Source: Rhodospirillales bacterium (GTDB lineage: Bacteria > Pseudomonadota > Alphaproteobacteria > Dongiales > Dongiaceae). From it: a DNA stretch of 64,000 nt. Of this stretch, positions 24,963 through 33,598 are shown in pieces. Each line of letters opens with the position of its first letter. The stretch's first letter is position 1. The stretch lies in assembly GCA_009885795.1 (NCBI GenBank), contig VFKA01000012.1, forward strand, positions 1 to 64,000, in the 5' to 3' direction. The notes under the pieces were generated by a model that ran no database searches, was not told the DNA's origin, and saw only the letters and a program-made list of their open reading frames with translations. Both the position numbers and the translations under genes were made by a program.

Positions 24963-25520
24963 CTAGATCGCGTTCTTTTCCTGCTCTTTGCGCAGGTAGT
25001 CGATGTTGGCGCGCGGGCCGGTCATGCTCGGGTGAATGACCAGCGCGCGTCGGAAAGCATCGATCGCATTCGATGTATTGTCGAGTTGAAGCTCGACCAG
25101 GCCCAGCCCCGACAAGGCCAGGAAGTGCCGCGGCTCGAGCAGCAGCGTGCGATCGATATCGGCGATCGAGGCTCGAAAATCGCCCATGAGGAAATGCACG
25201 GTCGCGCGCTTGTTCCAGCCTTCCGCGAAGTCCGGCGCCATCTCGACCATGCGGTCGAACGTCTCCAGGGCGGATTTGAGATCGCCGCCGTTCATCGCTC
25301 CGATGCCATCGCTCATCAAGCGATCGACGTCGTCGCTGTCGCTGTCGAGCCAGATCAGAACGATCTGCTGCTCGACGGCGAAGCCTTGGAACGGGTCGCT
25401 TGCGGATTTGAGCGCGCCGAAGAGGCCGTCGAGGCGCGAATCGTTTTGATCCGCGAACGCCTTGCCGCCGCCTGCCAAGGACAGGACGAGCGCCGCCGCC
25501 ATGATCGCAACCCGTGGCAT
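24963..25520 (-). CDS. Periplasmic tetratricopeptide-repeat protein
   Basis: The 185-residue product begins with a signal peptide (RVAIMAAALVLSLAGGGKAFA, cleavage before DQND) followed by about three TPR units (GIGAMNGGDLKSALETFDRMV, EGWNKRATVHFLMGDFRASI, HFLALSGLGLVELQLDNTSNA). It is likely a small exported scaffold protein. Function is unknown. I start at ATG 25520 because it gives the signal peptide; the frame continues upstream without similarity. It converges on pyk and is divergent from the DUF2817 gene. Confidence 0.8.
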   Translation of the reverse strand: MPRVAIMAAALVLSLAGGGKAFADQNDSRLDGLFGALKSASDPFQGFAVEQQIVLIWLDSDSDDVDRLMSDGIGAMNGGDLKSALETFDRMVEMAPDFAEGWNKRATVHFLMGDFRASIADIDRTLLLEPRHFLALSGLGLVELQLDNTSNAIDAFRRALVIHPSMTGPRANIDYLRKEQEKNAI

Positions 25521-25631
25521 GACAGGGATTATGCACCCGCGCGCGATCCCCGGAAACCGAAAAAACACCTCCTTGCGGGATGGCGCCCCTTGCTGTTGAG
25601 TATGCTTGCCGCGGTCGGGGGCCGCGACGCC

Positions 25632-26729
25632 ATGCTCGAACGAGATTATTTCTCGGATAGTTACAGCGCGGCGCGGATGCGTTTCCGGCAGGCCGTGCAG
25701 GCAAGCGGCGGGCGTCTCACGTCCCATCGCAATCCCGCGACCTGCCGTTCGGAAAGTCTTGGCCCTGACGGGCTCACGACCGACGTCGGCATGATCGGCC
25801 CCGCCGAGGCCAAGCGCATCCTGGTGGCGCAGTCGGCGACCCATGGGGTCGAGGGTTTCGCCGGTTCGGGCATCGAGGTCGGATGGTTGGCGATGGGCAT
25901 GGCCGGCGAGTTGCCGAAGGACACCGCGCTGCTGTTGATCCATGCGCTCAATCCCCATGGGTTTGCCATGCTGTCCCGCGTCAACGAAAACAATGTCGAT
26001 CTCAATCGCAACTTTGTCGATCATGGCCGCCCGTATCCGGCGAACCCCGGCTATGTGGAATTGCGCAACGCGATCTGCCCGAGAACATGGACGCCCGAGG
26101 CGCTGAAGGCGGCCGACGCGCGGATGGATGCCTATGCCAAGGTCCACGGCGCCGCCGCCCTGCGAGCCGCAACCAGTTCCGGCCAGTATGTCGATCCGGA
26201 AGGCGTCTTCCATGGCGGACGTAAGCCCACGTGGTCCAATCACACCTTGGACCAGATCCTGCGCCACCATGCCGGCCCTGCGTCGGCGGTGGCGATCATC
26301 GACCTTCACACCGGTCTCGGTCCCTCCGGTTATGGCGAGATCATGAACGGCCATCAGGCCGGCACGGACGGATACGCTCGTGTGAAAGATTGGTTCGGCG
26401 GCGAGGCCACCTCGAACGAGGAGGGTTCGTCATCCTCGGCGCCAATCACAGGGGATACGCTGGTCGGCGGATTGCGCGCGCTGCCGCGGGCCAAGGTCAC
26501 CGGCATTACGTTGGAATACGGCACGTTTCCGCTGTCGGAGATCTTGCGCACCATCCGCGCGGACAACTGGCTGCGCATCCATGGCGAACTGGATTCGGAG
26601 CTCGGCCGCTCGATCAAGGCCGAAATCCGGCGCGCCTTCTATCCCGATACCGATCAGTGGAAACGAAGCGTGATCGCAAGATCCGTCGAGGTCTATCGCC
26701 GCATGCTGGCGGGGCTTTGCCGCGACTAG
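25632..26729 (+). CDS. DUF2817 (M14-like carboxypeptidase fold) protein
   Basis: The product of about 365 residues starts DYFSDSYSAARMRFRQAV and has metallocarboxypeptidase-like landmarks: SATHGVEGFAGS (histidine and glutamate metal ligands), ALNPHGFAMLSRVNENNVDLNRNF, IIDLHTGLGP (second histidine) and TLEYGTF (possible catalytic glutamate). DUF2817 members are predicted zinc hydrolases of unknown substrate, possibly amino-acylated small molecules or murein peptides. No signal peptide is seen. ATG 25632 fits the family; ATG 25602 is an upstream alternative. Its 3' end overlaps the convergent EAL-like gene by 4 bases. Confidence 0.85.
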   Translation: MLERDYFSDSYSAARMRFRQAVQASGGRLTSHRNPATCRSESLGPDGLTTDVGMIGPAEAKRILVAQSATHGVEGFAGSGIEVGWLAMGMAGELPKDTALLLIHALNPHGFAMLSRVNENNVDLNRNFVDHGRPYPANPGYVELRNAICPRTWTPEALKAADARMDAYAKVHGAAALRAATSSGQYVDPEGVFHGGRKPTWSNHTLDQILRHHAGPASAVAIIDLHTGLGPSGYGEIMNGHQAGTDGYARVKDWFGGEATSNEEGSSSSAPITGDTLVGGLRALPRAKVTGITLEYGTFPLSEILRTIRADNWLRIHGELDSELGRSIKAEIRRAFYPDTDQWKRSVIARSVEVYRRMLAGLCRD

Positions 26730-28048
26730 GCGCTCGCGACCGTTATCTCGGGTTGCGCCGCCATCGCATCCGCGTGCCAGCCCTGGAACAGGGTAATTCC
26801 GAGAGACCGCCCGTACGCGATCGCCTGGGGCGAATCGCAGCGGCAGAGAATGACCCGATCCTCGCCCGACCGCTTCACGACGGCCCTCATGCGTTCGAGT
26901 CTGGAAAATTCCGTTCCGTGATCCATCTCCGGCGACCAGGCCAGCTTGACGAAGTCGCAGCCGAGATCCTCGCGCGACACGAGCGGAAGGCTGAGATACG
27001 TCGTCCCGTCAAGCGCGGTGCGATAGCCGCGTTCGCGCAAATGATCGCGAGCATAGAGGTAGGCGCCGACATCGCTGAAGACGTCGATCTTCTGCAACTC
27101 GACGATCGCGCTCTTGCGCGCCGATTCGGGCAACGCGCCGTCGAGGGCGTCGAACTCCGGCGACAACACGCTCGATATATTCAGGTTGATGCTGAAGCGG
27201 CCGTCCCGCATCAGCCGCGCCAACGGATCCGGGGCTAGCGAGGGCGGCGACGCCACCAGTCTGGCGAGCAATGCGAGGACACGTTGATCCAACAACTTGG
27301 TCACGTGCTGAAACAGCCACCGCTCGCTGCTGAAACGAATCTCCGGAATCGTCGCGCGCTGCAGATCGAGTATGGATACGTAAATCTCGTCGAAGATGGC
27401 AAGCGGCGGCGCGTCATTCGTCATCATGTAGATCGTCTGGTGACGAATCGCCGGGGCGATGTCGAAGGCTTCGATCGCGGTCCAGATCCTCGTCAGATTG
27501 GCGGCACTGAGCTCCAACACCGCCTTCGACGGTTCGCCCGGGCTCGCGCCGATGGGCGATACCCCGCGCGCCGCCGCGAGAAGCATGCCGGCCAGTGCCT
27601 GGACGCCGTCGAAATGCGTGTCGAGGTCGAAAAAGACGCTCAACTGAGGTTGCCGGCCGTCGGCGGCGAAGAACAACGGGTCGTCGCCGAACAGCAAGAT
27701 GATCCTGCCGATGTCCTTGCGGATTTGGTTGATGCGCGAATCGTTGAAGAGGCACACCACGTCCTGGTTCTTCATCGCGTAGAACGCGCCGTTATGGGCG
27801 ACCATGACATCGCGCAAGCGATCGAAGGCGAACATCATGTTCTGACCGCGCGAATCGGCGGAAAGACGCGAGAAACGCAGATGGGCAGCCCAGCCGCGCG
27901 AAGTCTGGCCGGCGATGCGTTGAAGGTGCGCGATCAGCGATTCCTCGTCGATCGTCTTTTTCAGTATCGAGACTGGCGTCGACACGCTTTCGTTCCCCGC
28001 TGATAGGGCCGGAATTGCGGCCTGCGTCCATGACCTGCCGCCGACCAC
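26726..28048 (-). CDS. EAL-like domain protein, probably catalytically inactive
   Basis: The 440-residue soluble product has an N-terminal region of unknown fold. Its C-terminal half resembles EAL phosphodiesterases in layout (INLNISSVLSPEF, IVELQKIDVFSDVGAYLYARDHL, DLGCDFVKLAWSP, RCDSPQAIAYGRSLGITLFQGW). It lacks the ExL motif and several metal-binding glutamates. It may be a c-di-GMP sensor or protein-interaction domain. A weak PAS/GAF-like region could occupy residues 50-200. No sensor partner is adjacent. Confidence 0.65.
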   Translation of the reverse strand: MVGGRSWTQAAIPALSAGNESVSTPVSILKKTIDEESLIAHLQRIAGQTSRGWAAHLRFSRLSADSRGQNMMFAFDRLRDVMVAHNGAFYAMKNQDVVCLFNDSRINQIRKDIGRIILLFGDDPLFFAADGRQPQLSVFFDLDTHFDGVQALAGMLLAAARGVSPIGASPGEPSKAVLELSAANLTRIWTAIEAFDIAPAIRHQTIYMMTNDAPPLAIFDEIYVSILDLQRATIPEIRFSSERWLFQHVTKLLDQRVLALLARLVASPPSLAPDPLARLMRDGRFSINLNISSVLSPEFDALDGALPESARKSAIVELQKIDVFSDVGAYLYARDHLRERGYRTALDGTTYLSLPLVSREDLGCDFVKLAWSPEMDHGTEFSRLERMRAVVKRSGEDRVILCRCDSPQAIAYGRSLGITLFQGWHADAMAAQPEITVASA

Positions 28049-28067
28049 ATCGAGTAGTCGAATTCCG

Positions 28068-29372
28068 TTAATTTTGCGCTAACCGCCCCCGGGCACGTTC
28101 GGGCGCCGGGCCGCCGGTGGCCCAATCGAGAAGCTCGGCCGTATGAAGCACCGGCGGGCCGCCGGGATCGGCGATCTGCTGCATGCAGCCGATATTGCCG
28201 GTGGCGACGATGCCGGCCTCGACGCTCGCGATAGCGGCGATCTTGCGGGCGCGCAAGGCGGCGGCGATCTCCGGCTGCAAGATATTGTAGGTGCCGGCCG
28301 ACCCGCAGCAGAGATGGCTTTCGGGGATCTCCCGGACGTCAAACCCGGCGAGCGCGAGCAAGGCTTGCGGCGCCGCCGTCACCTTCTGCCCATGCTGGAG
28401 CGAGCAGGCCGACTGATAGGCGACCGCGATACCGGACCGGCGCTCGACCGTCTTCAGGCCAAGCTCGGCGAGGAATTCGCTCACGTCGCGCGCAAGGCCG
28501 GCGACGCGCGCCGCCGGCGCCGCCCAGCGCGGATCGTCCCGGAGCAGAAACCCGTAATCCTTCACCATCGTCCCGCAGCCGGACGCGTTGATGACGATGG
28601 CGTCGAGTCCGCCTTCCGCGATCGCGAGGTCCCAGGCGGCAACATTGTCGCGCACGGCGCCTAGAGCCGCTTCGCCCCGGCCGAGGTGATGCGCGATCGC
28701 GCCGCAGCAGCCCGAGCCCGAGGCGATGACGACCTCGACTCCGTGACGCGTCAGCAATCGGATTGTCGCCTCGTTGATCTCGGGCCTCAGGACTTGCTGC
28801 GCGCAGCCGGCGAGGAGCGCCACGCGCTTGCGCCGCGGCGGCTCGGCCGCGAATACTTGCGGGCGGTCGACCGGCGAAGGCGGCGCCAGGGTCCGGGGCA
28901 CCAGCCGCCCCAAGCCGCCGAGCCTTCCCGGCAGGCGGCGCATGACCGGCCGCGCGAGCCATCCGGCAACGAGCGCGAGACGAAACAGCGCCGGGCGCGG
29001 CAGGATCAGGGCCAGCATGGCGCGCAACATCCGGTCGTGAAAGGGGCGGCGGTAGGTGGCTTCGATGTGTTGGCGCGCATGGTCCACCAGGTGCATGTAA
29101 TTGACGCCCGATGGGCATGTTGTCATGCAAGACAGACACGACAGGCAGCGGTCGACGTGCTTGACGACCCGCTCGGTCGCCGGCCCGCCGCCCTCGAGCA
29201 TGTTCTTGATCAGATAGATGCGCCCCCGCGGGCTGTCGAGTTCGTCGCCCAGAAGCACATAGGTCGGGCAGGTCGCCGTGCACAGGCCGCAATGCACGCA
29301 AGTTCGGAGAATCTTCTCCGAGTTCGCCACATTGGGATCGGCGAGCTGGGCCAAGGTGAATGAGGTCTGCAT
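28068..29372 (-). CDS. glcF: Glycolate oxidase iron-sulfur subunit
   Basis: The 434-residue product carries two 4Fe-4S motifs (CVHCGLCTATCPTY near residue 25 and CLSCLSCMTTCPSG near 76). It then carries two cysteine-rich CCG-type domains (SGCCGAIAHHLG, SHLCCGSAGTYNILQP) that hold further clusters or heme links. With GlcD and GlcE it forms the membrane-associated glycolate oxidase that turns glycolate into glyoxylate and passes electrons to the respiratory chain. It follows glcE by 10 bases. The C-terminal extension (PERARGRLAQN) is normal in length. Confidence 0.95.
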   Translation of the reverse strand: MQTSFTLAQLADPNVANSEKILRTCVHCGLCTATCPTYVLLGDELDSPRGRIYLIKNMLEGGGPATERVVKHVDRCLSCLSCMTTCPSGVNYMHLVDHARQHIEATYRRPFHDRMLRAMLALILPRPALFRLALVAGWLARPVMRRLPGRLGGLGRLVPRTLAPPSPVDRPQVFAAEPPRRKRVALLAGCAQQVLRPEINEATIRLLTRHGVEVVIASGSGCCGAIAHHLGRGEAALGAVRDNVAAWDLAIAEGGLDAIVINASGCGTMVKDYGFLLRDDPRWAAPAARVAGLARDVSEFLAELGLKTVERRSGIAVAYQSACSLQHGQKVTAAPQALLALAGFDVREIPESHLCCGSAGTYNILQPEIAAALRARKIAAIASVEAGIVATGNIGCMQQIADPGGPPVLHTAELLDWATGGPAPERARGRLAQN

Positions 29373-29382
29373 GGTCTAGGCC

Positions 29383-30561
29383 CTACTGCCCCGCCCACAT
29401 GCGGCCGGGGTTGAAGATGCCGAGGGGATCGAAGCTCGCCTTGAGGCGGCGACCGAGCGCGGCGAGGACCGCGTCCTCTTCGCCGAAGACCGGGACGCGC
29501 CGGCGCAGCTCATCGGGCGCGCGCAACAGAACCGCATGGCCGCCGCCGGCCGCCGCCGCCGCGCGCACGATCCCGGCGCCGCCGTCCTCGCCGGCCGGCA
29601 GCGTCAGCCAGATGAGGCCGCCGCCCCAATCGTAGTACCATTGGGCGGCGACTTGCCGGGCGATGGCGCCGACCACGGTAGCACCTGTCGCGGGTGGGAC
29701 GGAAAGCCGCCAGACGATGCCGTCGGGCGCGCCGGGCAGAATGCGGGCATCCCTGATGTCGCGCCACAGGGCTTGGGAGGCGGCGCGATCGAGAACGTCG
29801 ATCGTGCGTGCCTGGTCACGCAGGAGATCGCGCAGCGAATCGACGCGCGCCGCCACGGAAGGCCGTGGCCCTTCCAATCGGAGCAACGTCGCCACGCGCG
29901 GCAGATGCGCGGCGCCGGTGACCTCGTTGGGACTGCCCAATGCCAGGGTCATGGCGCGAATCCCCGCCTCGTCGTCGAGGCCGCGCAAGGCCAGGGTGCG
30001 GGTATCCTCCGGCGCCGGCAGCACCTTCATCGTGGCTTCGAGCATGACCGCGAGCGTGCCATGCGATCCGGCGAGCAGCTTGCAGAGATCGTAGCCGGTC
30101 ACGTTCTTGACCACCTTCCCGCCGGCCTTGAACGGTTCGCCCCGTCCGTTGATGGCCGACACGCCGAGAAAATGATCGCGCGCCGCGCCGGCCTGGATGC
30201 GCCGGGGCCCGGACAGGTTGCAGGCGAGAATGCCGCCAAGCGTTCCCCGGCCGGCGGTGGCGCCGAATAGCGGTCCAAGATCGGCCGGTTCGAAGGCAAG
30301 GTGCTGCTGGCGTTGGGCCACCAGTCGTTCCAGTTCAGCGATCGGCGTACCCGCGGACGCGGTCAGGATCAATTCCTCGGGCTCGTAGCCGACGACGCCC
30401 GAGAGCGCCGAGAGATCGAGAAGGCAAGGCGCCTCGACCGGCCGGCCGAAGCCGCGCTTGCTGGCGGCGCCGACGATCTCCATCGCCATGCGCTCGCCGG
30501 CCGCCCAAGCAACGGCTTCCGCCGCTTCCCTAGCCGTTGTCGGTCGAACGGTTCGCGGCAT
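29383..30561 (-). CDS. glcE: Glycolate oxidase FAD-binding subunit
   Basis: The 392-residue product has a short FAD-binding type 4 domain: MAMEIVGAASKRGFGRPV, LDLSALSGVVGYEPEELILTA, GGILACNLSGPRRIQAGAARD and VVKNVTGYDLCKLLAGSHG. It pairs with GlcD in the oxidase. ATG 30561 (MPRTVRPTT) is chosen; the frame continues 32 codons upstream, but that part is translated repeat sequence (see 30610-30654). It lies between glcD and glcF on one strand. Confidence 0.93.
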   Translation of the reverse strand: MPRTVRPTTAREAAEAVAWAAGERMAMEIVGAASKRGFGRPVEAPCLLDLSALSGVVGYEPEELILTASAGTPIAELERLVAQRQQHLAFEPADLGPLFGATAGRGTLGGILACNLSGPRRIQAGAARDHFLGVSAINGRGEPFKAGGKVVKNVTGYDLCKLLAGSHGTLAVMLEATMKVLPAPEDTRTLALRGLDDEAGIRAMTLALGSPNEVTGAAHLPRVATLLRLEGPRPSVAARVDSLRDLLRDQARTIDVLDRAASQALWRDIRDARILPGAPDGIVWRLSVPPATGATVVGAIARQVAAQWYYDWGGGLIWLTLPAGEDGGAGIVRAAAAAGGGHAVLLRAPDELRRRVPVFGEEDAVLAALGRRLKASFDPLGIFNPGRMWAGQ

Positions 30562-30604
30562 GACGAGCCTGGCGCCTAGAATCACGGATGACAGACACGG
30601 ACCT

Positions 30605-30660
30605 CTATCCTTCGACAGGCTCAGGATGAGGTCCTCATGCTGAGCCTGTCGAAGCATGAG
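30605..30660. repeat. TTCGACAGGCTCAGGATGAGG-type inverted repeat
   Basis: Perfect 15-bp arms CTTCGACAGGCTCAG (30610-30624) and CTGAGCCTGTCGAAG (30640-30654) enclose a 15-base spacer that is itself partly self-complementary. The element sits between glcD and glcE, where it could fold in the mRNA and set their ratio. Related copies lie at 59659-59727 and, degenerate, at 2828-2885. Confidence 0.85.
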
Positions 30661-30698
30661 GGGCGCGACCGCGAATCAGTCTTTAGTGCAACCGAGTA

Positions 30699-32186
30699 CT
30701 AGAAACGCGGCAGGTCCGGGAAGCGCTGCTGGCCGCGATGAATGTGCATCTTGCCCAGCTCGGCGCAGCGGTGAAGCTCCGGGAAGACCTTGCCCGGATT
30801 GAGCAAGGAGTCGGGATCGAACGCGCATTTGACGCGCTGTTGCTGGCTAAGATCGACGGGGGTGAACATCGCCGGCATCAGATCCCGCTTTTCGACGCCG
30901 ACACCGTGTTCGCCGGTGAGGACGCCGCCAACCTCGACGCAGAGCTTCAGGATATCGGCGCCGAAGGCCTCGGCCGCATCGAGTTCGCCCGGCTTGTTGG
31001 CGTCGTAGAGGATCAGGGGATGCAGATTGCCGTCGCCGGCGTGAAAGACATTGGCCACCGCCAATCCATGAAGCTTCGACATTTCGCGCATGCGCGCCAG
31101 CACCAGCGGCAGCTTGCGCCGGGGAATCGTGCCGTCCATGCAGTAGTAGTCGGGCGAGATCCGGCCCACGGCCGGGAACGCGGATTTGCGTCCGGCCCAA
31201 AACCGCAGGCGCTCGGCCTCGTCGGCGCTGGTTCGTACCGATACGGCGCCGCGCTCCTTGGCGATCTCGACAACGCCGCCGATCAGATGTTCCACCTCGG
31301 CCGCGGGGCCATCGAGTTCGACGATCAGCAGCGCCTCGACATCGAGCGGATAACCGGCGCCGGCGAAGGCCTCGGCGGCATGAATAGCGGCGCGGTCCAT
31401 CATCTCCATGCCGCCGGGAATGATTCCGGCCGCGATGATCGAGGCGACACACTCGCCGGCCGCCTCGACCTCGGCGAAACCGAGCAGCACCGCGCGCGCC
31501 ATCTCGGGCCGCCGCAAGATGCGCACCGTCACCTCGGTCACCACGCCGAGCAACCCTTCCGACCCGGTCAAGAGCCCGAGCAGATCATAGCCCGCGCAAT
31601 CCAGTTGCTTGCCGCCGACGCGGATGATCCCGCCGTCGATGAGTACGGCTTCGAGGCCCAGAAGATTGTTGGCGGTGACACCGTACTTCAGGCAATGCAC
31701 GCCGCCGGAGTTCTCGGCGACATTGCCGCCGATGGTGCAGGCAATCTGGCTCGATGGGTCGGGCGCATAGTAGAAGCCCGCATCCTCGACCGCTTCGGTG
31801 ATCGCGAGGTTGGTAACGCCTGGCTGCGCCACGACGCAGCGATTGTCGAGATCGACGTCCAGAATCCGGTTGAACTTGGCCATCCCGAGAATGATGCCGT
31901 CGGCAAGCGGCAAGGCGCCGCCCGAGAGCGACGTCCCCGCTCCGCGCGGCACGACCTTGACCGAATTCCGGTGGCAATAGGCCAGCACCGCCGCCACTTG
32001 CTCGACCGTGCTCGGCAACACCACGGCCAGCGGCATCGCGCGATAGGCGGTGAGACCGTCGCTTTCGTAGACTCGCCTCGCCTCGGAATCGGCAATCACC
32101 GCTTCGCCGGATACGAGGCGGCGCAAATCGGCCACGATTCGCGGCGCGGCCTCCATCGTTTGGCGGACCGGATCCGGCATGCGCAT
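30699..32186 (-). CDS. glcD: Glycolate oxidase FAD-linked subunit
   Basis: The 495-residue product is a full FAD type 4 oxidase: PLAVVLPSTVEQVAAVLAYC, VVPRGAGTSLSGGALPLADG, CTIGGNVAENSGGVHCLKYG, DLLGLLTGSEGLLGVVTEVTVRI, and the C-terminal VANVFHAGDGNLHPLILYD and GGVLTGEHGVGVEKRD. It is the catalytic subunit for glycolate (or D-lactate). ATG 32186 has AGGAGG about 10 bases upstream. It is first in glcDEF; a 137-base gap holding a hairpin repeat separates it from glcE. Confidence 0.95.
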   Translation of the reverse strand: MRMPDPVRQTMEAAPRIVADLRRLVSGEAVIADSEARRVYESDGLTAYRAMPLAVVLPSTVEQVAAVLAYCHRNSVKVVPRGAGTSLSGGALPLADGIILGMAKFNRILDVDLDNRCVVAQPGVTNLAITEAVEDAGFYYAPDPSSQIACTIGGNVAENSGGVHCLKYGVTANNLLGLEAVLIDGGIIRVGGKQLDCAGYDLLGLLTGSEGLLGVVTEVTVRILRRPEMARAVLLGFAEVEAAGECVASIIAAGIIPGGMEMMDRAAIHAAEAFAGAGYPLDVEALLIVELDGPAAEVEHLIGGVVEIAKERGAVSVRTSADEAERLRFWAGRKSAFPAVGRISPDYYCMDGTIPRRKLPLVLARMREMSKLHGLAVANVFHAGDGNLHPLILYDANKPGELDAAEAFGADILKLCVEVGGVLTGEHGVGVEKRDLMPAMFTPVDLSQQQRVKCAFDPDSLLNPGKVFPELHRCAELGKMHIHRGQQRFPDLPRF

Positions 32187-32290
32187 GAGCCATGCCCCTC
32201 CTGACGGGCGCGGCGCCATATCCGGCCACGGTGTTCGTGGCCGTGGGGCCGGTCAACGATCGAAACAACCGGCCCAGCCCGCCAAGCCCT

Positions 32291-32416
32291 TTAGCCTTGG
32301 CGGACCTTGAATCGCGGATTGGTCTTGTTGATGACGTAAACGCGCCCCTTCCGCCGGACGATTCGGCAGTTTTTATGGCGCCGCTTCAGCGTCTTCAGTG
32401 AATTGACGATTTTCAC
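32291..32416 (-). CDS. rpmJ: 50S ribosomal protein L36, zinc-ligand-free (YkgO/type B) form
   Basis: A 41-codon frame starts with GTG at 32416 behind GGAGACAGATC and ends TAA. The product begins [17 protein letters not shown] and ends NPRFKVRQG, the classic long form of L36. It has only one cysteine, so it lacks the CxxC...C...H zinc ribbon of the type A protein. It binds 23S rRNA in the large subunit. Many alphaproteobacteria carry only this form, so it need not be a zinc-starvation paralogue. A good sigma70-type promoter lies just upstream. Confidence 0.95.
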   Translation of the reverse strand: MKIVNSLKTLKRRHKNCRIVRRKGRVYVINKTNPRFKVRQG

Positions 32417-32459
32417 GATCTGTCTCCGCCGGGCCGGACCGGCCGGCGCAAAGGGGGCG

Positions 32460-32489
32460 ACATTAGTCAGGGACCGCCCCGGCTGTCAA
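32460..32489 (-). promoter_or_regulatory. Sigma70-type promoter for the L36 gene
   Basis: Read on the minus strand, TTGACA (32489-32484) and TAATGT (32465-32460) are separated by 18 bases. They lie 44-73 bases ahead of the L36 start codon. No zinc-uptake regulator-like palindrome is evident. Confidence 0.6.
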
Positions 32490-32499
32490 TCAGGGAACG

Positions 32500-33486
32500 C
32501 TACCAGTTTGACATGGCGGTGCCGCGTCCCTTGAACGCATGGACGCGGCAAACGCGCAACTCCCCGCTGTCGATGGCGGCGATGCGCTTGGCCCAAAGCT
32601 CCATCTCATCGGTCAGGCAGGTGGCCTCTTCCGGAGAGATGGCGCGGTCGACGTGCTTGGCATAGGCCGACCACGCGCCGAACACCATGGCTCGATACTG
32701 GTCGGTGATGTCCTCCTTGATGCGGCATTCCAGCTTGGCGCCGCCCAGCACCACGGCAATATCCTCGACCGTCCACAAGGCCGCCTTGGATTTTTCGACT
32801 TTCATCCACTCGACGATCGCCGGATGAAGAGCGGATTTTTTGTCGCGGGCCGCGTAATCGGTGAAGACCATCTGTCCGCCGTGTTTCAAGCCGCCGGCAA
32901 TTTGCGCGAAGAGACGCTTCTTGTCGATGATCCGGAAAAACACCTCGCGCGCCATCAAGCAATCGCAGCTTCCCGGTTTGAACTCGAAATTCTGGGGTTC
33001 GTAACGGCTGATCGGAGCCTTCTTGCCCATGCCGGCCAGATTCGATATTTCCATGCCGGCGGCGGCAAGCTGCTCGTCCTCATCGAGGCCCGCGACCCAG
33101 ACATCGAACTTTTCCACCACCGCGCGGGTTCCTCCACCCAAACCGGCGGAGAGGTCGATGACCGTCATGGCGGCATTGAGCGCAAGCGGCTTGGCGATAT
33201 AGAGCGCGAACTCGGGACCGCCGGGATGCGAGAACCCGCTGCCCCACAGCGCCTGATGCAACAATGTCTTGGGTGTCTCCCACGGCCGCGCCGGATCGCG
33301 GAACCCCTTGCCCTCGCGAGGCGGTTTGGGCGCCGCGGCGGGCTTGTCTTGGACCCGAACGACAACGTCGTTCCCCTCCCACCAGGCCTTGAGGCGCAGC
33401 TTCATGGGCACCCGAACACCGCCGGCGCCGGCGCCGAGTGTCGCGACGCCTGCCCTGGAAAGGACGGCCTGTAGCACTCCAGCCAT
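32500..33486 (-). CDS. Class I SAM-dependent methyltransferase
   Basis: The 328-residue product has a methyltransferase core with motif I VIDLSAGLGGGTRAV (about residue 110), an acidic strand end in VAGLDEDEQ and a later CDCLMAREVFFRI. The first 70 residues are a separate, partly disordered segment (DKPAAAPKPPREGKG). The substrate is unknown. The ending RVHAFKGRGTAM, conserved-looking and basic, might contact nucleic acid or a protein partner. It is monocistronic, with the L36 gene 84 bases downstream. Confidence 0.78.
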   Translation of the reverse strand: MAGVLQAVLSRAGVATLGAGAGGVRVPMKLRLKAWWEGNDVVVRVQDKPAAAPKPPREGKGFRDPARPWETPKTLLHQALWGSGFSHPGGPEFALYIAKPLALNAAMTVIDLSAGLGGGTRAVVEKFDVWVAGLDEDEQLAAAGMEISNLAGMGKKAPISRYEPQNFEFKPGSCDCLMAREVFFRIIDKKRLFAQIAGGLKHGGQMVFTDYAARDKKSALHPAIVEWMKVEKSKAALWTVEDIAVVLGGAKLECRIKEDITDQYRAMVFGAWSAYAKHVDRAISPEEATCLTDEMELWAKRIAAIDSGELRVCRVHAFKGRGTAMSNW

Positions 33487-33598
33487 TCTCGGAACCCTTT
33501 TCGAACTATCCTTTGAGTATCAGGACAGAGCTAAGGCATGGTTAACGGATCGGGATAACCTTGTCCGGCCGGCACAATGACGTAGCGTGCGCGACCCC

